The notes beneath the pieces were generated by a model. The model did no database searches, was not told where the DNA came from, and was given only the letters and a program-made list of their open reading frames with translations. From contig DASYHQ010000047.1 of NCBI GenBank assembly GCA_035998445.1, forward strand, positions 1 through 64,000: DNA of 64,000 nucleotides. Direction: 5' to 3'. This DNA is from Tepidisphaeraceae bacterium (lineage in GTDB: Bacteria > Planctomycetota > Phycisphaerae > Tepidisphaerales > Tepidisphaeraceae). The position numbers and the translations under genes were made by a program. Below, piece after piece: positions 16,725 to 25,495 of the stretch. Every line of letters begins with the position of its first letter. Positions within the stretch are counted from its first letter, which is position 1.

Positions 16725-17342
16725 TTAGTTCATGTAGCTACGCAGCACGCCGATGACCACGCCCTGCACGCGGACCTGGTCAGCCGGCAGCACGCGGGGC
16801 TCCATCGTGTGGTTGGCAGGTTGCAGGCGCACGCGGTTGCCCGGCTCCTTGTACCAGCGCTTCAGCGTGGCCTCACCGGAATCCAGCAGCGCCACGACCT
16901 GCTCGCCGTTGCGGGCGGACTCACGGCGTTCGATGACGACGTAGTCGCCGTCGCACAGGTGATCTTCGATCATGCTCTCGCCACGCACGCGCAGGACGTA
17001 CACGCCCGCCTTGGCGCTGAACATCTCTTCCAGGTCCAGCTCTTCCCGGTTTTCCACGGCTTCGATTGGGGAACCGGCAGCGATGTTGCCCAAAAGGGGC
17101 AGCTTCGTGCTGCGATTCTCGTCGGGCAGGCGTTCATCGGAGACCAGCTCCAGCGAGCGGGCCTTGTGCTTGTCTCGCCGAAGGACGCGCTTCTTCTCCA
17201 AGGCGCCGACGTGCTCAAAGATGGTCACCTTGCTCGTGCCCAACTGGTCGGCCAATTCCTGCATGGTGGGGGCGTAACCGTGAATGTGGCGATAATTCCG
17301 GATCGCGACAACGACGTCGAGCTGGCGAGGAGTGAGATTCAT
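16725..17342 (-). CDS. lexA: LexA repressor
   Basis: Repressor of the SOS DNA-damage response. The 205 residues comprise a winged-helix DNA-binding domain (TPRQLDVVVAI, APTMQELADQLG) and a self-cleaving serine-protease-like domain. The scissile Ala89-Gly90 lies in LLGNIAAGSPIEA, the catalytic Ser124 in RGESM and Lys162 in EATLKRWY. It is monocistronic, with promoter elements (17408-17436) just upstream. The operator consensus of this phylum is not known to me, so autoregulation cannot be read from the sequence, although it is usual for LexA. Confidence 0.95.
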   Translation of the reverse strand: MNLTPRQLDVVVAIRNYRHIHGYAPTMQELADQLGTSKVTIFEHVGALEKKRVLRRDKHKARSLELVSDERLPDENRSTKLPLLGNIAAGSPIEAVENREELDLEEMFSAKAGVYVLRVRGESMIEDHLCDGDYVVIERRESARNGEQVVALLDSGEATLKRWYKEPGNRVRLQPANHTMEPRVLPADQVRVQGVVIGVLRSYMN

Positions 17343-17407
17343 GGTTCGATATCCTTTTCGACCAATCCACCGGGCTCAGCGAACCCGTTTGGCGGCTGTT
17401 TGCTTGA

Positions 17408-17436
17408 ACACTACCCTAACAGTGGGGCGGGGTCAA
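17408..17436 (-). promoter_or_regulatory. lexA promoter
   Basis: On the minus strand TTGACC (complement of 17431-17436) and TAGTGT (complement of 17408-17413) are separated by exactly 17 bp and lie about 65 bp upstream of the lexA ATG. This is a good sigma-70-type match. No GAAC-N4-GTTC type LexA box overlaps it. Confidence 0.5.
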
Positions 17437-17542
17437 GCGCGAATGTTGAATTCGCTGTAGCAAGTTTCCTTTGGCGGGTGAGATTATCGGGCACGCCTGG
17501 TGACAAAAGTCGGGTGGGGCTGTTCGCCGATGAATAGAGCAC

Positions 17543-17758
17543 ATGGATCTCACAGCCGTCATGTCGGGCATTCAGACCTCAAAGGTCAACAGCCAGATCA
17601 ACATCGCCGTGGCGAAGAAGATGCTGGACGTGCAGAAGCAGGCGGGGGCGAACGTGCTCCAAATGCTGCAGGCCGCCACGACTGGTCCTGCCGCCGCGGG
17701 CGACGCGCTGGTGGCGGCGGCGACGGGACTCGGTGGCACGATCGACGCGTACGCGTAA
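17543..17758 (+). CDS. YjfB-like putative motility protein
   Basis: A 71-residue protein starting MDLTAVMSGIQTSKVNSQ, with INIAVAKKMLDVQKQAGANV and a small-residue C-terminus ending GGTIDAYA. The pattern (short N-terminal helix, V-V-KK-LD helix, QG-N/Q-L--ML) is that of the YjfB/putative motility protein family, found next to flagellar or motility genes in some bacteria. No flagellar genes are in the window, and its biochemical role is unknown in general. A GTCATG context with weak ribosome site precedes it. Confidence 0.65.
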   Translation: MDLTAVMSGIQTSKVNSQINIAVAKKMLDVQKQAGANVLQMLQAATTGPAAAGDALVAAATGLGGTIDAYA

Positions 17759-17811
17759 AGGCGACGTGCCGAGAGGTTAGGACGGTTAAACCACTGGATA
17801 GCGTCCTCACG

Positions 17812-17873
17812 TTCAGCCGCGAGCTTGCTCGCGGTGGGGCACGAAAGTCATCGCGAGCAAGCTTGCGGCTAGA
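17812..17873. repeat. REP-like hairpin, AGCCGCGAGCTTGCTCGC family
   Basis: AGCCGCGAGCTTGCTCGCG near 17815 and CGCGAGCAAGCTTGCGGCT ending at 17871 form a hairpin with 19-bp arms. Relatives are a half-site at 33690-33717 and a full unit at 58358-58422. It lies between the YjfB-like gene and rnpB. Confidence 0.7.
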
Positions 17874-17955
17874 CGACGTTATGCTTGAAGGTATATGGGT
17901 CTAGCGGTGGGGCAGGACGCGTAGCGGTCACAATGCTGCGTCTGAATCAATAAAA

Positions 17956-17988
17956 ACGGCGGCGGGCCCGGTGGGGTCCGCCGCCGAT
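17956..17988 (-). terminator. Rho-independent terminator of rnpB
   Basis: On the minus strand CGGCGGCGGACCC pairs with GGGCCCGCCGCCG around a short loop and is followed by TTTTTATT. The hairpin lies eight bases beyond the 3' end of the RNase P RNA. Confidence 0.85.
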
Positions 17989-17995
17989 TGTATTT

Positions 17996-18423
17996 GTTGC
18001 GGCCGCTTGTAAGCCGAGTTTTGTTCCCACCAGTGAAGGTGGGGGCCATCATTTCTCTGGGACGCCCGTCACCGGGCGCCTCAAGCAACCTACCCGCGGA
18101 TCGTCCCGATGAACTTTCGCTCATCGGGCTTGCCGGCCCAGGCGGGGCCTGTCCGCATATTTGGTCTTGCTGCCGATGGGGTTTGCCATGCCACCGATGT
18201 CACCATCGGCGCGGTGCGCTCTTACCGCACCATTTCACCCTTGCCTGTGCGGTAGCCTTCTGAGGCGTAAACCTCAGGCGCAACTTCCGTCATCGGCGGT
18301 ATCTTTCTGTTGCACTTTCCGTCGGATTGCTCCGCCTTGGCGTTACCAAGCATCGTGCCTTGTGCAGTTCGGACTTTCCTCACCGGGCGCAAGGCCCGGC
18401 GCGATCGCCACCACAGCCGCAAC
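17996..18423 (-). ncRNA. rnpB: RNase P RNA, bacterial type A
   Basis: The catalytic RNA that trims the 5' ends of pre-tRNAs. Read on the minus strand, it contains the hallmark GAGGAAAGTCCGAACT (18366-18381) of the P3-P4 region and the universal ACAGAAAGATACCGCC (complement of 18295-18310). The 3' segment AAACTCGGCTTACAAGC completes P4. The ends pair as P1 (GTTGCGGC with GCCGCAAC), which fixes the length at about 428 nt. A -10 element lies just upstream and a strong terminator follows. The exact ends may be off by a few bases. Confidence 0.95.
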
Positions 18424-18676
18424 GAGCGGATTGTATCAGATTGGGGGCGACGGGGCGCGGCGGGTTGAGTTGATCTGAAGTGGAGAGTCGGTGTTTTAAA
18501 TCCGGAGGAAGACCACCGGCAAGCCGGCGGCTATATGGGAATCAGAACGATCTACCCCTCATTCTTCCTTGGCTTTCTCGGCGTCCTTGGCGGTTCATCC
18601 TTCTTCATCCCAACCACCAATCGATTTGCACCGTGGCCCAACGGCGGTATCGTGGTCCGTCTCGCAACGGAGCTTC
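18424..18676. other. Gap upstream of the sigma factor gene, partial repeat
   Basis: Apart from the rnpB -10 element there is a half-copy of a palindromic repeat (GACCACCGGCAAGCCGGCGG with CTATATGGG, 18508-18540). The full form of this repeat splits coaC and coaB. A longer frame (18569) reads through but lacks a ribosome site and family resemblance. Confidence 0.5.
18430..18435 (-). promoter_or_regulatory. rnpB -10 element
   Basis: TACAAT on the minus strand lies six bases before the inferred 5' end of the RNase P RNA, as expected of a -10 element. No convincing -35 hexamer is seen at the normal distance. Confidence 0.5.
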
Positions 18677-19414
18677 ATGGCGGTTCGGCGGACACAGCAT
18701 GCGGACGAGGCCAAAGCGGGCGCACGGTCCACGCCGTCCGCCTTACCCACGCCCGGCAAGCCGGCCAAGCCACCGTTGCCCGCCATCGACGAGCCGGGCG
18801 ACCTCCAGCCGATCGCGCTCGGTCGCGCCAGTGATGAAGACCTGATGCGCCGCACGCAGATGGGCGATCGCCAGGCCTACAGCCTGCTCTACGAGCGGTA
18901 CAACGCGTCCGTGCTGTCGTACCTTTACCGCATGCTCGGCAACGCGGAAGACGTCGAGTCGATCGGCCAGGAAGTCTTCCTTCGCGCGTTCCGCTTTGCC
19001 CCCACGTACAAGTACCCGGCTAAGCTCTCGACCTGGCTGTTCACCATCACGCGCAATCTCGCGATTAACCACGCCCGCAGGCGCAAGCGCAGCCCGGTGC
19101 GAAACGTGACCGAGCTAAACTTAGAGGGTCACGATGCGTCGGGCGACCCATATCAGGTCGCGACGCGGGCCACGGATGATGTCGAAAAACAGGAAGAAAT
19201 CGTGCGCGTCCTGACGGCCCTCGACGATCTGCCCAGCGATCAGAAAGAGGTGATCGTCATGGGCGTCTTCCAGGATCTGAGCTACGCCGAGATGGAAGAG
19301 ATCACCGGCACCAAGGCCGTCACGCTTCGCTCGCGCATGTTCCACGGCCTGAAACGGCTGGCGAAGATGGCGGGTGGGGAGGGGAATGACCAAGCCCCAA
19401 TGCCAAACAAATGA
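18677..19414 (+). CDS. ECF-type RNA polymerase sigma factor
   Basis: A 245-residue extracytoplasmic-function sigma factor that would direct RNA polymerase to a small regulon. Region 2 spans about residues 60-130 (DRQAYSLLYERYNASVLSYL, then NAEDVESIGQEVFLRAFRF and STWLFTITRNLAINHARR). Region 4 follows near 185-240 (LPSDQKEVIVMGVF, LSYAEMEEITG, VTLRSRMFHGLKRL). A 55-residue proline-rich N-terminal extension is unusual. The ATG at 18677 has a GGAG five bases upstream. The next gene encodes a single-span membrane protein that may be its partner. Confidence 0.9.
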   Translation: MAVRRTQHADEAKAGARSTPSALPTPGKPAKPPLPAIDEPGDLQPIALGRASDEDLMRRTQMGDRQAYSLLYERYNASVLSYLYRMLGNAEDVESIGQEVFLRAFRFAPTYKYPAKLSTWLFTITRNLAINHARRRKRSPVRNVTELNLEGHDASGDPYQVATRATDDVEKQEEIVRVLTALDDLPSDQKEVIVMGVFQDLSYAEMEEITGTKAVTLRSRMFHGLKRLAKMAGGEGNDQAPMPNK

Positions 19415-19596
19415 CCGAGTGCCAACGTCCAAGGCCGTGCGATGACTGGCCAGATTGTCTGCTTGCTACGATATCGAGATTGAACCGCCAAGGACGCCAA
19501 GAACGCCACGAACGCGAAGTAGGAAAAGGATCAATCTCCTTGGCGTCCCGGCCGTTCCAACGTCCTTGAACTCCAGCGATCCTTGAACCGAATAAA

Positions 19597-20562
19597 ATGG
19601 CCGAAGACCTCGACACCACCGCCGACCCGTTCCTGCAATTGCTGACCGACGCGCTGCGCGCTGGGCCGGGCAGTCCGGAATGGCATCAGGCGACGACGAA
19701 GCTCCGTCGCGACGGCATCGAGGGCAACAACGAGCACGCGATGCTGATCGCGGTGCGCGAGCACCTGGCCAGCGGCAAGGACTACCGGACCGTTCGCGCC
19801 GGGCCCGGGTTCACGCGACGGTTGATGGAGCGGTTGGATGAGGAACCGGTCGGCCAGCGCCGCACGCTGCCGTTGGCCACGCTGATGGCAGCAGTGGGGG
19901 CGGCAACGCTCGCGTTGTTCTTCGTCGGGCTGTTCGTCCTTATGCTGCGCGGGGGTGGAGGGGACGCGACGGCGGAACTGGCGGGGCTGCGCAACAGCGC
20001 GTTTACGCAAACCATTTCGTCGGCGTCGTTCGATGGTGAAATTCCGATTGGCTGGACCGGGGACCGCGCGATGTTCGACGCCAGCGCCGGCCTGCGACCG
20101 GCGGCCACCCGGCCGGCGGCGAACCTCAGCATGCAGGTGCTGGCCGACCCGGTCATCGCCGCCGATGGTTCGGCCGCGTTCGAGGTGCTGCTGCGACCGC
20201 CGACCGACCCCAACACGATCGTGCAGATCTTCGTCACCGACTCGGCCGGCGCCGCGGAATCCGGGCAAATGCCTCCCGGGCTCCTCTGGGTGCTGCAGGG
20301 TGGCGACGGTCGCGTCGCGCTGCCCAGCGGCCGCCTGTCCGGTGGTGCCAGCACGTTCCCCACGACGCCCGTTGGCACGCTGGTGCGCCTCGTCGTCGGG
20401 CCGCGCAGCGCCATCATCTCGGTGGGCGATCGCGAACTGTTCGCCGCCGAGCACGGCTTGTCGGACGATGCCAACCGGCGGTTCGGCGTGCGCTTCCTGA
20501 CCCGCGGCGGTCCCGGCAAAGATGACGGCGCGATCCTGTCGGCCCGGGTGTTAAAGCCATAA
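19597..20562 (+). CDS. Single-span membrane protein, possible sigma partner
   Basis: A 321-residue protein with a cytoplasmic N-terminus of about 90 residues, one membrane span ([20 protein letters not shown], about 91-115) and a long outside domain rich in beta-strand patterns (about 125-321). I do not recognise the family. The topology and position after an ECF sigma gene suggest an anti-sigma-like regulator, but the zinc-finger HxxxCxxC motif of typical anti-sigma factors is missing. A repeat-containing gap of 182 bp separates it from the sigma gene, so co-transcription is uncertain. Confidence 0.6.
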   Translation: MAEDLDTTADPFLQLLTDALRAGPGSPEWHQATTKLRRDGIEGNNEHAMLIAVREHLASGKDYRTVRAGPGFTRRLMERLDEEPVGQRRTLPLATLMAAVGAATLALFFVGLFVLMLRGGGGDATAELAGLRNSAFTQTISSASFDGEIPIGWTGDRAMFDASAGLRPAATRPAANLSMQVLADPVIAADGSAAFEVLLRPPTDPNTIVQIFVTDSAGAAESGQMPPGLLWVLQGGDGRVALPSGRLSGGASTFPTTPVGTLVRLVVGPRSAIISVGDRELFAAEHGLSDDANRRFGVRFLTRGGPGKDDGAILSARVLKP

Positions 20563-20623
20563 CCTGCCCGTGCCGCGTCTTCGCTGTGTTCTTCCAGCCA
20601 TCTAGCGGTACCATCTGCCGTTG

Positions 20624-21682
20624 ATGTCTTCCTCCATCTTCAACTCCAGCGATGTCGATTCCGCCACCGCAGCCGGTGAGAACGACCTGGCCGCCGCCAA
20701 GTACCTCGGTGAAGCCTATCACCGCGTTGAAGCGGAACTGTCGAAGGTCATCGTGGGCCAGCAGCGCGTGATCGAGGAGTTGCTGATCGCCATCTTCGCG
20801 CGCGGCCACTGCCTGATGCAGGGCGTGCCGGGGCTCGCCAAGACCCTGTTGATCTCGACGCTGTCGCAGACGATGGATTTGTCGTTCCAGCGCATTCAGT
20901 TCACGCCCGACCTCATGCCGTCGGACATCACCGGCACCGACATCCTGCAGGAGGATGCCGACACCGGCCGCCGGCGGTTCGAGTTTCAGAAGGGGCCGAT
21001 CTTCGCGAACCTGCTGCTGGCCGACGAGATCAACCGCACGCCCCCCAAGACGCAGGCGGCGCTGTTGCAGGCGATGCAGGAGCGTCAGGTGACGGCCGGC
21101 AGTCACACGTTCTCACTTCCCGATCCGTTCTTCGTGCTGGCGACGCAGAACCCGATCGAGCAGGAGGGTACGTACCCGCTGCCCGAGGCGCAGCTGGACC
21201 GTTTCATGTTCATGGTCACCGTGACCTACCCGACGCGCGAGGACGAGCTGGAGGTGCTGAAGCGCACGACCGGCGACGTGCGCACGAGCGTGGCGAAGGT
21301 GATCGACGCCGCCCACGTGCTGCAACTGCAGTCGATCGTCCGGCGGGTGCCAGTGGGCGATCCGGTCTATCACTTCGCGCTCGACATCGTCCGCGCCACG
21401 CGGCCCAACGAGCCCACCGCCAGCGATTTCGTCCGCCATTGGCTGTCGTGGGGCGCCGGCCCGCGTGCGGGGCAGTACCTGATTCTCGCGGGCAAGGCGC
21501 GGGCGCTCATCCGCGGGCGTTTGTTCGTCACGATCGAGGACATCGAGGCGGTCGCCGCCCCGGTCTTGCGGCACCGCATCGTGCCGAACTTCAACGCCGA
21601 GGCCGAGGGGGTCAGCGTCGAGCAGATCATCGAGAAAATCCTGACCCTCGTGCCGCGCGGCAAGGGCGAGCGGTTGTTGTAG
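20624..21682 (+). CDS. MoxR-family AAA+ ATPase
   Basis: A 352-residue AAA+ ATPase of the MoxR group, chaperone-like proteins that help assemble or activate membrane and secreted complexes. The Walker [11 protein letters not shown], Walker [16 protein letters not shown] and sensor 1 [22 protein letters not shown] region are all intact, followed by the lid domain. MoxR genes normally precede a DUF58 gene and von Willebrand factor genes; here the next gene encodes a pseudokinase instead. Start ATG 20624, with TTG 20621 directly before it. Confidence 0.92.
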   Translation: MSSSIFNSSDVDSATAAGENDLAAAKYLGEAYHRVEAELSKVIVGQQRVIEELLIAIFARGHCLMQGVPGLAKTLLISTLSQTMDLSFQRIQFTPDLMPSDITGTDILQEDADTGRRRFEFQKGPIFANLLLADEINRTPPKTQAALLQAMQERQVTAGSHTFSLPDPFFVLATQNPIEQEGTYPLPEAQLDRFMFMVTVTYPTREDELEVLKRTTGDVRTSVAKVIDAAHVLQLQSIVRRVPVGDPVYHFALDIVRATRPNEPTASDFVRHWLSWGAGPRAGQYLILAGKARALIRGRLFVTIEDIEAVAAPVLRHRIVPNFNAEAEGVSVEQIIEKILTLVPRGKGERLL

Positions 21683-21729
21683 GGCTTCTCGAGTGCTGGT
21701 CCGTAGCCGGAGTGATCGATTTCATCGCG

Positions 21730-22539
21730 ATGCCTTCACTACCGTCCAATCTCGCGACCACGCCCGACGAGATCGCCGGGTATCGGGTGGTGCGCCGGCT
21801 GGGTGAGTCGTCCTACCTCTGCCTTGCGCCTGGCGATCGTCATGTCGTGCTGAAGGGGTTGGACCCGGATTGCATCATCAAGGGCCAGTTGCACCCCAGC
21901 GTGAAGGAACGCCTTGCGCGCGTGCGCGAGTTGGCACACGCGGGCGTGACGAACCTCTATAGCGTCGAGCGCGACGATGGCGCCGTCTGGCTGGTGTGGG
22001 AACACGCCGATGCGCCGACGCTGGCCGATCTCATGTCGAGCGAGCCGTCGCAGCGGGACGTGTGGGTGGTGGCGCGGGAACTAATTCTGGCGGTCGAGTC
22101 GCTGCATGCGCGGGGCATCGTGCACGGCGCGATCCAAGAGCGCAACGTGATCGTCGAACGCTCGCGGCAGGTCCGGCTGACGCACGTCAGCCCGCTGCTC
22201 TACACCGATCCGGCCGACGACGCCGTTGCGCTGCTGGACCTGTTCGAGCGCATCGCGGCGCCACCGTTCGAACGATTGGCCGATCTGGCATCGAGCGCCC
22301 GTGGGCAGGCGCAACCGCTTCGCTGGGCACGAGGAGAACTCGCCGGGCTGATCGAAGAACGGCCGAGGAACACCGCCATGGCTGAAGCCGATGTTGCGCC
22401 ACTGGAGTCATCGACGCGCAAGCCCATGCTGATCGCCGCGCTCCTGCTGGCTCTGATGGGGATCGCGTTCGCTTGTGGCGTGGTTTACGTGGTCGAGCAA
22501 CGACCGCCCGCGAGCCCGCCAACCTTACTTGCGCGGTAA
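21730..22539 (+). CDS. Membrane-anchored pseudokinase
   Basis: A 269-residue protein with a protein-kinase-like fold and a C-terminal membrane span (LIAALLLALMGIAFACGVVYV). The N-lobe is recognisable (YRVVRRLGESSYLCL, then VVLKGLD with Lys42 at the ATP-lysine position). The catalytic loop is HGAIQERNV (132-140) where active kinases have HRDLKPxN, and THVS replaces DFG. Both catalytic aspartates are therefore missing and phosphotransfer is unlikely. A scaffold or sensor role is probable. It begins 47 bp after moxR, so the two are likely co-transcribed. Confidence 0.7.
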   Translation: MPSLPSNLATTPDEIAGYRVVRRLGESSYLCLAPGDRHVVLKGLDPDCIIKGQLHPSVKERLARVRELAHAGVTNLYSVERDDGAVWLVWEHADAPTLADLMSSEPSQRDVWVVARELILAVESLHARGIVHGAIQERNVIVERSRQVRLTHVSPLLYTDPADDAVALLDLFERIAAPPFERLADLASSARGQAQPLRWARGELAGLIEERPRNTAMAEADVAPLESSTRKPMLIAALLLALMGIAFACGVVYVVEQRPPASPPTLLAR

Positions 22540-22601
22540 GCGGCCTCACTCCGCCGTACCACGGGCGGGCGAGCCGCCGGTGGCACGTCGTTTTGCAGAG
22601 C

Positions 22602-23240
22602 CTACTGCCGGCCTACCAGCGCCACGGCGCGGTCGATCAATCGTTGCGCAAATGCCGTCTTAGAACTCGCGGCCAGTGCTTCCGCCTGTCCATCCGGCGT
22701 GAGCAGCGTCGCCTCAATCGCGTCGGCGTCCATGGTCTCGGTGGGGTTGAACACCATCAGGTCGAGCCGTTTGCGGAGCATCTTCTCGCGCGCCCGGTCT
22801 AGGTCGCCACGATGTTCGAGGCTGAAGCCAACGATGCGCTGGTGCGGCGACTTAATTTGCGCCGCCGCTGCGACGATGTCGGTGGTCGGCTCCAGTTCCA
22901 GCGTCAGGTTCCCCAGCCGGCCGAGCTTGGAAGGCGACACGTTCTTCGGCCGATAGTCCGCCACCGCGGCGGCCATGATCAGCACGTCGCAACTCGGCAG
23001 GTGCGCCATCACCGCGTCGTGCATCTGCTGCGACGTCTCAACGTCCACCCGTTCCACGTCCGCGGGCATGGGTAGTGACACGGGACCTAAAATGAGCGTG
23101 ACGGCGTGGCCCTGGGCGATCGCCGCGGTCGCGAGCGCCGCACCCATCTTCCCACTGCTGCGGTTGCCGATGTAGCGCACCGGGTCGATCGGCTCGCGCG
23201 TCGGCCCGGCGGTGATCAGGAATCGCAGGGGGGCGGGAAT
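22602..23240 (-). CDS. coaB: Phosphopantothenoylcysteine synthetase (CoaB)
   Basis: Joins phosphopantothenate and cysteine (CTP-dependent) in coenzyme A synthesis. The Rossmann core starts FLITAGPTREPIDPVRYI, followed by NRSSGKMGAALA, the substrate region AAAVADYRPKN, and NPTETMDADAIEATLLT. The protein is about 212 residues, a normal stand-alone CoaB. No ATG, GTG or TTG stands just before the core. However, AAGGAG seven bases before an ATT at 23240-23238 gives a good ribosome site, so an ATT start is proposed. A TTG at 23312 lies inside the upstream repeat and is a poorer choice. CoaC is encoded just upstream. Confidence 0.88.
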   Translation of the reverse strand: MPAPLRFLITAGPTREPIDPVRYIGNRSSGKMGAALATAAIAQGHAVTLILGPVSLPMPADVERVDVETSQQMHDAVMAHLPSCDVLIMAAAVADYRPKNVSPSKLGRLGNLTLELEPTTDIVAAAAQIKSPHQRIVGFSLEHRGDLDRAREKMLRKRLDLMVFNPTETMDADAIEATLLTPDGQAEALAASSKTAFAQRLIDRAVALVGRQ

Positions 23241-23253
23241 GGGTGTTCTCCTT

Positions 23254-23326
23254 ACATAGCCGCCGGCTTGCCGGTGGTCTTCTCTTCCGTCATGCAAAAC
23301 GACCACCGGCAAACCGGGGGCTATAT
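23254..23326. repeat. Palindromic repeat at the coaC/coaB junction
   Basis: CATAGCCGCCGGCTTGCCGGTGGTC (23254 onward, quoted here in part as ATAGCCGCCGGCTTGCC) is mirrored by GACCACCGGCAAACCGGGG with CTATATGG ending at 23326. The TAG stop codon of coaC (minus strand) is part of the right arm. Half-copies occur at 18508-18540, 30072-30095 and near 46390-46410. Confidence 0.8.
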
Positions 23327-23977
23327 GGTTGCGGATGATTCCTGTCGCGTCGTCACCTGCGGCCCCACGGGCGCGGGCAGGGCGCCGGGAACCGTCAGCA
23401 TTCGAGTCACTTCCTCAACGATCACCGCGGGGTCGCTCAGTCGACCCGCGCCCACATTGCGGCAGGCCAGCCAGCCACTATCAGGACCGATGAACTGGTA
23501 ACCCACCGACCGCAGCTTCGCGACGTTTTCCTGCGCGATCGGATGATCCCACATGCGGTTGTTCATCGCCGGCGCGAAAACGACCGGGCAGGCTGCAGCG
23601 CAGATCATCAGGCTGACCAGATCATCGCACAGCCCATGGGCGACCTTCGCGATGATGTTGTTGGTCGCGGGCCCGATTAGCATCAGGTTCGCCCGTTCCG
23701 TCAGTCCGATGTGCTGCGGGTCGCTCGTTTCGACCAGGTGAAACGTGTCCGTCCGTACCGGCCGACCCGATAACGCCTCGAACGTCAGCGGGGCGATGAA
23801 CTTCTGGGCCTCGGCCGTCATGATGACGGTCACGCCCGCCCCCGCCTGCACCAGCTTCGAGACCACGTCGGCCATCTTGTAAGCCGCAATGCCCCCGCAG
23901 ACCGCAACGTTGATTTCTCGGCTTTTTAGCGGTTTTCCGCCCGGTTCGACTGAAGGAGTGGAGGGCTGATGGACCAT
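23321..23977 (-). CDS. coaC: Phosphopantothenoylcysteine decarboxylase (CoaC)
   Basis: Flavoprotein that decarboxylates phosphopantothenoylcysteine to phosphopantetheine. The 218 residues hold the CoaC features: VAVCGGIAAYKMADVV at the FMN-binding N-terminus, the active-site region around ERANLMLIGPATNNIIAKVA and VVFAPAMNNRMWDHP (the PAMN motif), and a C-terminal GWLACRNVGAGRL flap with the catalytic Cys. In most bacteria CoaB and CoaC are one polypeptide; here a palindromic repeat splits them and supplies the coaC stop. The two genes are in different frames and both look intact. Confidence 0.92.
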   Translation of the reverse strand: MVHQPSTPSVEPGGKPLKSREINVAVCGGIAAYKMADVVSKLVQAGAGVTVIMTAEAQKFIAPLTFEALSGRPVRTDTFHLVETSDPQHIGLTERANLMLIGPATNNIIAKVAHGLCDDLVSLMICAAACPVVFAPAMNNRMWDHPIAQENVAKLRSVGYQFIGPDSGWLACRNVGAGRLSDPAVIVEEVTRMLTVPGALPAPVGPQVTTRQESSATI

Positions 23978-24161
23978 GACGGAATTTTAGCATCGCGGCG
24001 GCAGCTAGGCGAACGCGTTGACGAGTTCGGTAGGGTTCAAGCCATCATTCTGGGCAATCGGCATGGCTTATCAGACCCCAGGCGGTACATCGGGTTGGCT
24101 ATCCATTTGCAACAGGATTCGCAATAATGTGGCCCGACGAGCGTTGGAAGGGTGACGGCCT

Positions 24162-24752
24162 ATGACAGCGACTTCAATGCGAATAGTGGCCGCGCCGGCA
24201 GACGTGCCGCTGTCGGAGACCGATGACGAGTCGCTGGCGCTCCGTCTGAAGGACGGGGACGACGCGGCGTCCGAAGAGCTCGTCCGGCGATACGCCCAGC
24301 CTCTGTTGCGATACCTGCATCGCCTCAGTGGCAGTGAACACGCGGCCGAGGAACTGTTCCAGCAGACGTGGCTCAGCGTGCTGGAACACGTCGACCGGTT
24401 TAATCCGTCGGCGGGGGGTGGTTTCCGGGCGTGGCTGTACCGCATCGCGACCAACAAGGCCAACGATCTCTGGCGGTCGCGCGGGCGGGAGAAGAACGCC
24501 AAGGCCGGGCTGAAGCTCGTCACAGATGAATCGTTCCCCGACGCCAGCCACCGCATGGCCGGGTCGGAACAGGAACAAAAGCTCAAGCGAGCCCTGGCCC
24601 AGCTGCCCGAACCGCAACGGCAGGTACTGCTTTTGCGGTACTACAGCGAACTGAAGTTCGTTGAGATCGCCGAGATGCTGGGATGTCCGCTGAACACCGC
24701 CCTTGGGCGCATGCACAAGGCGATGCAGAAGTTGAAGCAGATGATGGAATAG
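24162..24752 (+). CDS. ECF-type RNA polymerase sigma factor
   Basis: A 196-residue ECF sigma factor. Region 2 covers about residues 25-95 (LALRLKDGDDAASEELVRRY, EELFQQTWLSVLEHVDRF, FRAWLYRIATNKANDLWR). Region 4 covers about 135-190 (LPEPQRQVLLLRYYSELKF, VEIAEMLGCPLNTALGRM). Helix-turn-helix residues are well kept. The next gene starts 82 bp downstream and encodes a small single-span protein, probably its anti-sigma factor, and then a secreted protein. The three form a likely operon. Confidence 0.92.
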   Translation: MTATSMRIVAAPADVPLSETDDESLALRLKDGDDAASEELVRRYAQPLLRYLHRLSGSEHAAEELFQQTWLSVLEHVDRFNPSAGGGFRAWLYRIATNKANDLWRSRGREKNAKAGLKLVTDESFPDASHRMAGSEQEQKLKRALAQLPEPQRQVLLLRYYSELKFVEIAEMLGCPLNTALGRMHKAMQKLKQMME

Positions 24753-24834
24753 GAAAAGTGGACGGTGGGCCGTGGTTCGTGGGCAGTTGGACTTTCTTCA
24801 ACTAGCCACTGGCCACTACCCGCTGCAAAACAAA

Positions 24835-25395
24835 ATGCCAAGCCTTCTCGAACAACTTGAGAACAACGAGGCCGTCCTGCTGATGTACCTGTCGGGCGAA
24901 CTGCCGGACGAGGACCGGGACGAGGTCAAGCAGATGCTGTCGACGGACGCGCAGATGGCCGCCGAGCTGACGCGCCTGCGGGCGGCGCTGGCCGACAGTG
25001 ACGCGTTGATCGCGTCGAGCGATGGCAATGCGCGGCTACCGATCGCCGCGGACGTCGCGGTACGCAACACGGTGCGCGCGATGCGGCAATGGCGGTTGAC
25101 CCACCCGGAGAAGCCACCGCAACCGGTGGTCAAGGCCGGGTTGCCGTATCCCTGGTGGGCCTATCCCACCTCGGCGGCGGCCATGGTGCTGCTGGCGGCG
25201 CTGGCATGGTGGGGCATTCGCCCCGATGCGCCAGACCTGCGGATGTCGCATCTACCGATGCCATCGTTGACGTCGCAAACCGTGCCGGTCTTTGTCGAAG
25301 GGCCCGACGAGCGCGATGCGTTCGTCTCCGTCGATCCGCTCGACCAGGCGTACCTCGAATTGCGCAGCATTCACGATTTGGCCGAGGGACTGTAG
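24835..25395 (+). CDS. Single-span membrane protein, probable anti-sigma factor
   Basis: A 186-residue protein. The N-terminal cytoplasmic part (EAVLLMYLSGELPDEDRDEV, residues 12-31) resembles the helical start of anti-sigma domains (LLL-YLDGELPEEER), without the zinc ligands. A single span lies at about 111-127 (AAAMVLLAALAWWG), followed by a short external tail. Directly after an ECF sigma gene, it most likely holds the sigma factor at the membrane until a signal arrives. The start ATG at 24835 was chosen because the region upstream is not protein-like. Confidence 0.65.
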   Translation: MPSLLEQLENNEAVLLMYLSGELPDEDRDEVKQMLSTDAQMAAELTRLRAALADSDALIASSDGNARLPIAADVAVRNTVRAMRQWRLTHPEKPPQPVVKAGLPYPWWAYPTSAAAMVLLAALAWWGIRPDAPDLRMSHLPMPSLTSQTVPVFVEGPDERDAFVSVDPLDQAYLELRSIHDLAEGL

Positions 25396-25495
25396 TAGAA
25401 GTCGAGATCGAAATGCAGGACGACATGCCGAAGGGGCAGCGCCGGGCAGTCGCTTTTGCGGTGGTGCACGCCGAGTGGACGAAGAAGGACCGAAC

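Noticed and set aside
17343-17542. LexA operator near lexA
   Set aside because: No GAAC-N4-GTTC or CTG-N10-CAG box overlaps the promoter, and the consensus for this phylum is not known to me.
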